DNA of 43,451 bases. It comes from UBA4923 sp964486135 (GTDB taxonomy: Bacteria; Bacillota; Clostridia; Saccharofermentanales; DTU023). Made by a program: the position numbers and the translations under genes. The notes under the pieces are model-generated. The model saw only the letters and a list, made by a program, of their open reading frames with translations, was not told the DNA's origin and did no database searches. The stretch spans positions 1 to 43,451 of the forward strand of contig CAZAKT010000013.1 of NCBI GenBank assembly GCA_964486135.1. Reading direction: 5' to 3'. Below, in pieces: positions 16,164-22,635 of this stretch (the stretch's first letter is position 1; each line of letters starts with the position of its first letter).

Positions 16164-16172
16164 ATCATAACA
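16164..16172 (-). promoter_or_regulatory. Extended -10 promoter of the gltS operon
   Basis: Minus strand TGTTATGAT fits TGnTATnAT. It gives a leader of about 44 bases to the GTG start at 16113. No good -35 is present; instead a perfect palindrome lies upstream (16193-16204). Confidence 0.5.
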
Positions 16173-16192
16173 AATGAAAAGCTTGCTATGTG

Positions 16193-16204
16193 TACCGGCC
16201 GGTA
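16193..16204. promoter_or_regulatory. 12-bp perfect palindrome, possible operator
   Basis: TACCGGCCGGTA is a perfect 12-bp palindrome between the stop of the GNAT gene and the gltS promoter, about -36 to -47 from the inferred start of transcription. The position suits an activator or repressor, but only one copy is seen. Confidence 0.35.
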
Positions 16205-16209
16205 TGGAC

Positions 16210-16683
16210 TCAGCTCTCTTTTTGCGGCTGGGGGAGGTCCAGGGTCATATAGATGTGTTCGACGGCGATATGGGAGGGGAAAAAGGCCTCCCCCTCCGGC
16301 AGGTAACCCAGTTTTTCATAGAAGGTGACGACACTCAGACGGGCCATGAGCCGGATAGCTTTTTTCCCTCTTTGGAGGGCGAGGGCCTCAAAGTGCCGGG
16401 CGATGGCAGCGCCGATGCCAAGGCCCCTGTAGGCACTGTCGACCGCCATATAGCGGAGGCGGGCGTAGGGATCGCCGAAATCCTGGAAGACGGCCATACC
16501 GACAAGACGGTCGCCATCGAAGGCCCCCCAAATGAAATCGCGGGATTCCGCTTCCAGGTCGTCCTCCAGAATGGACTGCCTCCAGGGCCGACGCAAAACC
16601 TCGTGACGGAGCAGGAGGCTTTTGGGATAATCCTCACTGTCACAGGGGATTTCCCGGTATTCAAGATGCGGCTTTTCCCCCAT
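16210..16683 (-). CDS. GNAT-family N-acetyltransferase
   Basis: A 157 aa single-domain acetyltransferase. It shows LRHEVLRRP near the N-terminus, the beta-hairpin VGMAVFQDFG, the acetyl-CoA site RYMAVDSAYRGLGIGAAI (the Q/RxxGxG/A motif is RGLGIG) and the C-terminal FYEKLGYLPEGE. This order matches the ElaA/YjdJ-like small GNATs. The acceptor substrate is unknown. ATG with GGAGGGAG just upstream. It is divergent from the cupin gene and is followed by the gltS promoter region. A TATTAT element at 16703-16708 could be its -10. Confidence 0.87.
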   Translation of the reverse strand: MGEKPHLEYREIPCDSEDYPKSLLLRHEVLRRPWRQSILEDDLEAESRDFIWGAFDGDRLVGMAVFQDFGDPYARLRYMAVDSAYRGLGIGAAIARHFEALALQRGKKAIRLMARLSVVTFYEKLGYLPEGEAFFPSHIAVEHIYMTLDLPQPQKES

Positions 16684-16787
16684 AGGGCTCCCTCCTTGCC
16701 CTATAATAACTGATTTTCCACCCTTCCGATCCAGACCGATTAACTGTTATCCTGATAGGAAAAGAGAGAAAGAGGGAGGTAAAAGCC

Positions 16788-17099
16788 ATGGCGGACGGCA
16801 ATCTTTTCCGGGACCTGTCTTTCAGCAGTGAAAGCGAGCTCCTGGAGACCCTTTTCGCCTCTGACCGGATCCGGGTGGAGCGTATCGCCTCCTCGGGCCA
16901 GACCAGCGGGATCTACGATCAGGACGAAGACGAGTGGTTTGTCCTCCTCCAGGGCCGGGCGGAGCTCCTCCTGGTCGACAGGGCTGAAAGTCTAATACTG
17001 GAGCCCGGCGACTATCTTTACATCAAGGCGGGTTGCCGGCACCAGGTAACCTACAGCTCAGAAGCCTGCCTCTGGTTATGTATATTCTGGAAAAAATGA
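16788..17099 (+). CDS. Small cupin-domain protein
   Basis: A 103 aa single cupin. Motif 1 is degenerate (QDEDEWFVLLQGRAELLL, with aspartate and glutamate where two histidines usually sit). Motif 2 is LEPGDYLYIKAGCRHQV with a histidine retained. It resembles the small cupin_2 proteins (sometimes annotated as phosphoribosylaminoimidazole- or mannose-isomerase-like) but metal binding is uncertain given the missing histidines. ATG with AGGGAGG seven bases upstream. Its stop overlaps the ATG of the downstream carboxypeptidase, so translation is probably coupled. Function unknown. Confidence 0.82.
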   Translation: MADGNLFRDLSFSSESELLETLFASDRIRVERIASSGQTSGIYDQDEDEWFVLLQGRAELLLVDRAESLILEPGDYLYIKAGCRHQVTYSSEACLWLCIFWKK

Positions 17100-18328
17100 A
17101 AATCTTCACAAGAAGCTTCCGTCCCCTAACCCCCTTCAGGCCGGTCCTTGCCGCCTGTCTGGCAGGCCTGGTCCTTTGTCTGGCGGTCTTGACCGGACTT
17201 ACCCCCCTAAAAGGGAGGCCCGTGAGGGCTGAAGGCGGGGGAGGGGACCAGGAGGCCCGCGATTCCATTGTGACAGGGCTGGTCAATAGGAAGTCTTTTG
17301 ATTTCGAAGGACCCCTTGAGTCCCGGACAGCTTCCCTTAAGGTCCTCTACGATGGCGGGAGCAAGGACCTCCTCCACTACCGGCAGGGCGAGACGGTCTA
17401 TATCGCCTCCCTGACGAAAATTATGACAGGCTACTGCGCCTACAACCTCCTTAGGGAGTCGGGCCGGGAGCTGGGGGAAAAGGTCAGTGTAAGCTCAGCT
17501 GACTTGAAGGGACTGGCCGAGCTCAATGCCTCGGTTGCCGGTTTCCAGGCCGGGGAGAAAGTCACTTTTACAGACCTTTTTTACGGCCTCTTCCTGAGCT
17601 CCGGCTGTGATGCCGCCAACAGCCTGGCCCGGGAGTCGGCGGGCAGCCTTGAGACCTTCGTTGACCACATGAACCTCGAGGCCTCCCGGCTGGGACTTAC
17701 AGCTACCCACTTCGCCAATACGACCGGACTTTTCCATGTTGACAATTATGGGACGGCAGATGATATGGCAAGCCTCCTGGCCAAGGCCTGTGAGATTGAT
17801 TTCCTCCGCCAGGTCATGGAGACCCGTCATTACACGACCGAAGCCACGGAGATGCATCCTCAGGGTATCGCCTTGGTGCATTCCCTCCTTCTCTATGGCA
17901 CGGAGGCCGGTCTGGACAGCCAGCCCATTGACGGGGGCAAGACCGGTCAGCTGAAGGAGTCCGGCTATTGCCTGGCCTCTTTCAAGGAGCTGGGCGATTG
18001 TCTCCTGGTCCTCTGTACCACGGGCGCGGAGGATCCCGGAGGTCATGTCAGGGATCACCTGGCCATCTATCAGGCCTTTATCGATCAGTATTCCCCCGAT
18101 GAGGACTGTCTGATCACCGGGATCGGGGAAGGGGTCCCCCTCAGGCCGGAATCGCCGGAGGAGGAAGCTGACCAAGAGGGGGAGGAGGGCACATCGGCCC
18201 CATCGCCCGCTGCCGCCCTGACTGCCATCTCCGCCCTCCTGCTTGCTGTCCTGGTCCTGCTTTCGCTGATCCTGCTGGCCAGCGCCCTCCTTAAGCGGAG
18301 GATGGAAAAAACCAATCCCCCTGAATAA
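17096..18328 (+). CDS. D-alanyl-D-alanine carboxypeptidase (S11 family)
   Basis: Trims the terminal D-Ala of peptidoglycan stem peptides outside the cell. 410 aa: signal peptide (basic start MKIFTRSFR, core about 14-36), SxxK SLTK at 105-108, second motif SGC at 169-171, the TTGL segment near 209 and KTG at 282-284 in DGGKTGQLKESG. An acidic linker and a C-terminal membrane helix (about 376-400) with basic KRRMEK end the protein, in place of the amphipathic anchor of PBP5. The start is the ATG overlapping the cupin stop (ATGA); an ATG six codons upstream (17078) is an alternative, and a TTG at 17033 is unlikely. It belongs to the DacA/DacF group; the precise paralogue is not determinable. Confidence 0.92.
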   Translation: MKIFTRSFRPLTPFRPVLAACLAGLVLCLAVLTGLTPLKGRPVRAEGGGGDQEARDSIVTGLVNRKSFDFEGPLESRTASLKVLYDGGSKDLLHYRQGETVYIASLTKIMTGYCAYNLLRESGRELGEKVSVSSADLKGLAELNASVAGFQAGEKVTFTDLFYGLFLSSGCDAANSLARESAGSLETFVDHMNLEASRLGLTATHFANTTGLFHVDNYGTADDMASLLAKACEIDFLRQVMETRHYTTEATEMHPQGIALVHSLLLYGTEAGLDSQPIDGGKTGQLKESGYCLASFKELGDCLLVLCTTGAEDPGGHVRDHLAIYQAFIDQYSPDEDCLITGIGEGVPLRPESPEEEADQEGEEGTSAPSPAAALTAISALLLAVLVLLSLILLASALLKRRMEKTNPPE

Positions 18329-18334
18329 ATCCCA

Positions 18335-19456
18335 TCAGATGGATAATTGCCTCCGGGACCGTTTCCCATACCAGGTGGCCGCTGCGGCCAGGAGGAAGTA
18401 AAGGCAGGCAAATCCGGCCAGGATCACGAGATCAGGCGCCATTTCAGCCCAGGAAGCCGAGAAGCGGTTGGCGTGGATGAAGTAGTAGAGGGGGAAGATC
18501 CGGGCAAGCCCCAAGGCTGTTGCATTGAGCAGGGGCTGGGGGACAAAGGCGCCCGACAGGAAGGCCATACCCAGGGACAGGACCGTACTGACAGCCGTCA
18601 CCGCCACCCTGCTCCGGAGGATAACCGAGAGGGCATAGGACAGGCCGAGGACGGCCAGGGAGAAGAGGGCATAGTTGGCCAGGATTTTCCCCGTCTGCCC
18701 CGCTTCAAAGAGCGAATGGGTAACCGGCAGGGTGGCGGCCAGGAGCAGGCTGGCTGCCCCGAAGACGATAAGGCCTGAACCGATCAGCATTTCAAGGGTC
18801 CGTGACCGGACGGGGTAGGGGGAAAGGGAGGACCTGGCCCTGACAGCCCTTTCCGTAAAGGTCTGGTTGATCAAGGGGATAAGGGTGGTGGTCATGAGCA
18901 GGAGGATGTAGGCCAGGGAGGACAGGAAGGCTGTCAAAAGATCGGAATTTCCCCCTCCCCCTTCTTTGACCGCCTGGATTTCCACAGGCAGGGTCTGGTC
19001 CAGGACACTTTCCAGCTTCTCGAAATCATAGCTTCCGTCCGGGTTCCTGAAGCTGGCCAGATAACGGAAATAATTGTCAGCGCCTGACAGGGCCAGGAAA
19101 CCGCCGGCCGAACCTTCATCGACCAGGGCCTTGACGGTCTGCCCCTCCCCATCGAAGAGGAAGATGGCCTGATAGTCCTGGACGAAGATCGCTTCCCGGG
19201 CCTCTTCCTCCGACAGGTCGACCAGGAAAACCTCCTGACCGTCCCTTTCAAACCAGGAGGCCAGCCGACGGCCCCTCTCATCGCCGGCCGCCTGGGATAG
19301 GGCCAGGCTGATTTTTTCTGTTTCAAATTGACCCGGATCCGCCGGCTGGCCGCTCACCCCGATGATGAAGGCGAGGATCAGAAAAATGGCCGCATAGGAG
19401 AAAGCAATGAGCCATTGTTTTCGCAGGAGGGCCAGGTAGGTACGAAGAACAGTCAT
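18335..19456 (-). CDS. ABC-2 type exporter permease (distal)
   Basis: A 373 aa permease with an N-terminal helix (about 15-35), a soluble outer domain of about 140 residues and six C-terminal helices starting near FLSSLAYILLLMTTTLIPL. A conserved ALSVILRSRVAVTAVSTVLSLG segment is typical of ABC-2 permeases, and the NALGxARIFPLYYF-like ending resembles the SagG/YhaP style. It is the last gene of a three-gene exporter and lies 7 bp after the other permease. The gene is convergent with the carboxypeptidase with only six bases between the stops, and no terminator is visible there. Confidence 0.85.
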   Translation of the reverse strand: MTVLRTYLALLRKQWLIAFSYAAIFLILAFIIGVSGQPADPGQFETEKISLALSQAAGDERGRRLASWFERDGQEVFLVDLSEEEAREAIFVQDYQAIFLFDGEGQTVKALVDEGSAGGFLALSGADNYFRYLASFRNPDGSYDFEKLESVLDQTLPVEIQAVKEGGGGNSDLLTAFLSSLAYILLLMTTTLIPLINQTFTERAVRARSSLSPYPVRSRTLEMLIGSGLIVFGAASLLLAATLPVTHSLFEAGQTGKILANYALFSLAVLGLSYALSVILRSRVAVTAVSTVLSLGMAFLSGAFVPQPLLNATALGLARIFPLYYFIHANRFSASWAEMAPDLVILAGFACLYFLLAAAATWYGKRSRRQLSI

Positions 19457-19463
19457 AGCCAGC

Positions 19464-20516
19464 TCACAGGCTCCTGTATTTTTGTCTCCTGACCAGGAGA
19501 TAGGAGAGGCTGAAGAGGAGGAGGGAGGCCGCCAGAAGCAGGAGGAGGCCGGTCAGGTATTCCTGCGTCGAGCCCAGGCCATTCAGCCGGTAGAGGAGCC
19601 GGCTGATCAGGCTGATCGGGTTGTATCGGTTGAGCCAGGGGGCGTGCCGGTCAAGGAAGAGGCGGAGGTCGTTGCCCATCATGCCTCCGAAGGCGCCCAG
19701 CACCAACATAACGGCGATCCCCATCACGACCTTTCCCATCACGGGCAACTTGTTGGACGAGCCTGCGAAAAGACCCAGGGTGAGGCCGAAGAGACCGGCC
19801 AAAAAGAGAAGGAGCAGGGTCCTGGGAAGGTCAACCAGCAGATTGGCGGACCAGACATATTTTAAATAGACAAGAAGCAGGACCGATTCGAGGAAGGCCA
19901 GGAAGCTGTTGACCAGGGTTCCCGCCGTCAAATAGGAGAGTTTTTGCAGGGGCGACACGGCCAGACGGGCTGCCAGGGGGGACAAATTCCCCTGGATATT
20001 TTCGATCATGCCTACCCCGGCGAAATAGGAGTATAAGGAGAACATGCCAACTGTGGCGCATAGGATAGACAGGAGCAGGCCTGTCTCCTGGTTGTCGACC
20101 AGGACATAGGCCTGGCTGAAATCGGGAAAATGGCCCAGCTGGAAGGCCGCCTCCTGACGCTTTATCTCCCTGCCAATCTCACTCAGGATGGTCGCGTTGA
20201 CGCTGTTGCCACGGACCAGCAGGCTGCCGTCCCCGCGAAAGACACCCTCCACTTCCTTGGCCCGGAGCGCCTGGTCGGCGGCCGGGCCTTCCAGGACCGA
20301 CAGGTCGAGCATATCCAGGGACTGGAGGGCCTCTTTATAGGGATGGCCGGGATCCACCGCCGCCTTGACTGCTTGCATGTCCGTCCCGATTCCACGGAAG
20401 GCGAGCGCCATCATGGTGACCAGGAGAAGGGGGTAGATGAAGGCCCAAAAAAGTGAGGACTTGTCCTTGAGGGTCAGGGTCCCCAGGAGTTTCACATGGG
20501 AAAGGAACTGCTTCAT
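19464..20516 (-). CDS. ABC-2 type exporter permease (proximal)
   Basis: A 350 aa permease. After a short cytoplasmic start containing LLGTLTLKDKSSLFWAFIYPLLL (the usual entry into helix 1), a soluble domain of about 120 residues is followed by six helices (YSYFAGVGMIENI, LAGLFGLTLGLFAGS, VMGIAVMLVLGAFGGMMG and the terminal LLLLLAASLLLFSLSYLL). The GNLSPLAARLAVSPLQK loop is the standard ABC-2 coupling loop. It pairs with the permease at 18335-19456 and the ATPase at 20533-21474; gaps are 7 and 16 bp. Substrate unknown. Confidence 0.86.
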   Translation of the reverse strand: MKQFLSHVKLLGTLTLKDKSSLFWAFIYPLLLVTMMALAFRGIGTDMQAVKAAVDPGHPYKEALQSLDMLDLSVLEGPAADQALRAKEVEGVFRGDGSLLVRGNSVNATILSEIGREIKRQEAAFQLGHFPDFSQAYVLVDNQETGLLLSILCATVGMFSLYSYFAGVGMIENIQGNLSPLAARLAVSPLQKLSYLTAGTLVNSFLAFLESVLLLVYLKYVWSANLLVDLPRTLLLLFLAGLFGLTLGLFAGSSNKLPVMGKVVMGIAVMLVLGAFGGMMGNDLRLFLDRHAPWLNRYNPISLISRLLYRLNGLGSTQEYLTGLLLLLAASLLLFSLSYLLVRRQKYRSL

Positions 20517-20532
20517 CCTGCTGACCGGTCCT

Positions 20533-21474
20533 TCACTCCCTCAAGTTCTTGCCGGTCAGGGAGAGGAAGACCTGGTTCAGAGTCGGCAATTCACTGGTGA
20601 GGGAGAGATAAGTGATGTCACGGGCCCGGAGGGCTTCCAGGAGGCCAGGCAGGTGCTGGCCGGGCGGAGACAGGCGGACCAGGGTCTTTCCCCCCTGCCC
20701 CTGGACGTCGACGACACCCGGCAGCTCCCGGATCATGGCGTAGATGTCTTCTTCCGCCCCTTCCTCGGCAAACTCGATATGGACCAACTCGGTCGGATCG
20801 ACCAGCCTGATCAACTCCTCCAAGCTGCCGGAGGCCAGATTGCGTCCCTCATCCATAATGACAATCCTGTCACAAAGGGTCTGGACCTCATCCAGATAGT
20901 GGGTCGTGTAGAGGACCGTCGCCCCCCTCTGGTTCAGTTCACGGACTCCGTCCAGAACATATTGGCGGCTTTGGGCGTCAAGGGCTACAGTCGGTTCATC
21001 CATGATCAGGAAATCCGGGCTGTGGGCGATGCCGCAGGCGATATTGAGCCGCCGCTTCAGACCGCCTGAGAGCTTTTTCGCCGCAAATTTCCTGTATTTT
21101 TCAAGTCCGGTGAATTCCAGGGCCTGATCCGCCATGGCCTTGCGTCTGGCCTTATCCGGTTCGTAGAGGCCGGCAAAATAGTTGACATTCTCAAGGACCG
21201 TCAGATCATTGAAAAAAGCCAGGTCGCTTGGGACCACACCAATCCGGTTTTTTGTGGCCCGGTCAGCCTTCCCGGGACTCTTGCCGTAGAGTTCAATTTC
21301 CCCCTGATCATAGGTAAGCAAACCCAGCAGACAATTGATCGAGGTGGTTTTTCCAGAGCCGTTGGGCCCGAGCAGGCCCAGGATTTCTCCTTCATGAACC
21401 TCAAGGTCGAAATGGTTGAGAGCCAGGATCTCCTTGTAGCGCTTCACAACCTGGCGCATGACGCAGACCGCCAT
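20533..21474 (-). CDS. ABC transporter ATP-binding protein (DrrA/NatA-like)
   Basis: A 313 aa nucleotide-binding subunit. Walker A GPNGSGKTT (36-44), signature LSGGLKRR (135-142), Walker B FLIMDEP (Asp159, Glu160) and the switch histidine THYLDE (His192) are present. The Q-loop glutamine is replaced by serine: VVPSDLAFFNDLT (Ser83). The C-terminal 80 residues (ELVHIEFAEEG... to LTSELPTLNQVFLSLTGK) are the extra domain typical of drug or polymer exporters of the DrrA/CcmA-like group. ATG after a G-rich ribosome site (GAGGGGGGGC). It heads the exporter at 18335-21474, 74 bp downstream of the DivIVA-like gene. Confidence 0.92.
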   Translation of the reverse strand: MAVCVMRQVVKRYKEILALNHFDLEVHEGEILGLLGPNGSGKTTSINCLLGLLTYDQGEIELYGKSPGKADRATKNRIGVVPSDLAFFNDLTVLENVNYFAGLYEPDKARRKAMADQALEFTGLEKYRKFAAKKLSGGLKRRLNIACGIAHSPDFLIMDEPTVALDAQSRQYVLDGVRELNQRGATVLYTTHYLDEVQTLCDRIVIMDEGRNLASGSLEELIRLVDPTELVHIEFAEEGAEEDIYAMIRELPGVVDVQGQGGKTLVRLSPPGQHLPGLLEALRARDITYLSLTSELPTLNQVFLSLTGKNLRE

Positions 21475-21548
21475 AGTCCAGCCCCCCCTCAGCTAAGGTC
21501 CGGATTGACTGACAGATGCCTTCAATCAGGCTTTGGGCCTATGCCCCT

Positions 21549-22565
21549 CTACTCATCCTCGGAACAAGCTTCCCCCTCGTCCGGGGAGGCGACCGGTTCA
21601 TTGTCCAGATCAGCCTGCTCCTCAAGAAGCTCCGGATGGGGGAAGATCTCTTCCGGCCTGTCTTCCGCCAATTCACACAGGGGCATGGCTTCCTCTGTGC
21701 AGCCTGTTCCCTTGTCAAGGGACAGGACAGGTGGATCCAGATTTTCTTCCCGGTCGTCAAGCAATCTATCTTCTGATGACATTGTTATAGCCTCCTCCAG
21801 GTCTTCCAGCCCGGCCGCATAGGTCCTAAGCTGATTGAAGAGGGTCTGTCCCTCCGATACATAGGCGAGATAGCGGCGGTGTTGATCCTCCAGCTTTTCC
21901 TTGGTGGCCGCCAGACGATCCAGCTCCAGCTTGGAAGCCGCCTCCTCCTCACGGCGCTTGGCCCGGTAAAGGAAGAGCTCCTCCTCAGCGGTTGACTGGG
22001 CCTTGCGGATGATCGCCTCGCGCTCAAGCCGGGCTTCCGAGACGATATCGTGGGCCCGGTGGAGCAATTCCTGCCTCTGGTCCAGTTCCTGGATCCGGGC
22101 CCGGAGGGCCTGGTTCTCCTCCAGGATCTGGCTCATCTGCAGTTGGGATGGATCTTCGCCCTCCTCCCCGGCCGGCTCCTCGAGTTGCTCAGCCAAGGCC
22201 TGTTCGAGCTCATCCCCCCCCTCTTCGACGACGGGGTCAGCCGGGCCTTCCTCCCCCTGGGGGGACAGGTCCAGCTCAAGCGGCGCTGTTATTTTGGATT
22301 CCTCTTCCCGCTCCCACTCATCCAGTAATTCTTTCAGGGCCTCGGGGTCCTCCGCTGCCTCCAGGAGCTGGATCTTCATGACCTCAAGTCTCTTGCATTC
22401 CTCCGTGACAAGTTCTTCGCACACGTCACGCGCCTTCACCAGTAAATCCTTGAACTTACTGTAGACGTCATTTTTATCGTATCCGAACATGGCGGTTTTG
22501 ATGTCGAGAGTCTTGACGAAGGCGACCATCTCACGGTCAAAACGATATTTCACAATAGTTTCCAT
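21549..22565 (-). CDS. DivIVA-like coiled-coil protein
   Basis: A 338 aa soluble, strongly acidic protein. The segment MFGYDKNDVYSKFKDLLVKA (26-45) resembles the G-Y-D/x-V-D start of DivIVA/GpsB proteins, which binds curved membrane. Acidic low-complexity sequence follows (about 85-130), and then a long heptad-rich helix from SQILEENQALRAR through EREAIIRKAQSTAEEELF to LRTYAAGLEDLEEAI (about 145-270). The tail is acidic. DivIVA proteins recruit wall and division factors at poles and septa, and in Firmicutes tether the origin-segregation machinery, which lies close by (parAB). The assignment rests on the short motif and the coiled coil. A canonical DivIVA start would be at the N-terminus; here about 25 residues precede it. 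Confidence 0.6.
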   Translation of the reverse strand: METIVKYRFDREMVAFVKTLDIKTAMFGYDKNDVYSKFKDLLVKARDVCEELVTEECKRLEVMKIQLLEAAEDPEALKELLDEWEREEESKITAPLELDLSPQGEEGPADPVVEEGGDELEQALAEQLEEPAGEEGEDPSQLQMSQILEENQALRARIQELDQRQELLHRAHDIVSEARLEREAIIRKAQSTAEEELFLYRAKRREEEAASKLELDRLAATKEKLEDQHRRYLAYVSEGQTLFNQLRTYAAGLEDLEEAITMSSEDRLLDDREENLDPPVLSLDKGTGCTEEAMPLCELAEDRPEEIFPHPELLEEQADLDNEPVASPDEGEACSEDE

Positions 22566-22612
22566 AACCTGCTCCTGTTTGTCCGCAAAAGGTTGGGCTG
22601 AATATCGAGTCT

Positions 22613-22621
22613 ATAATAACA
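22613..22621 (-). promoter_or_regulatory. Extended -10 promoter of the DivIVA-like gene
   Basis: Minus strand TGTTATTAT (TGnTATTAT) lies in the 70-bp gap after the YfhO gene. It gives a leader of about 40 bases before a GGAGCAGGTT ribosome site. Confidence 0.5.
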
Positions 22622-22635
22622 CGATCCCGTCGGCA

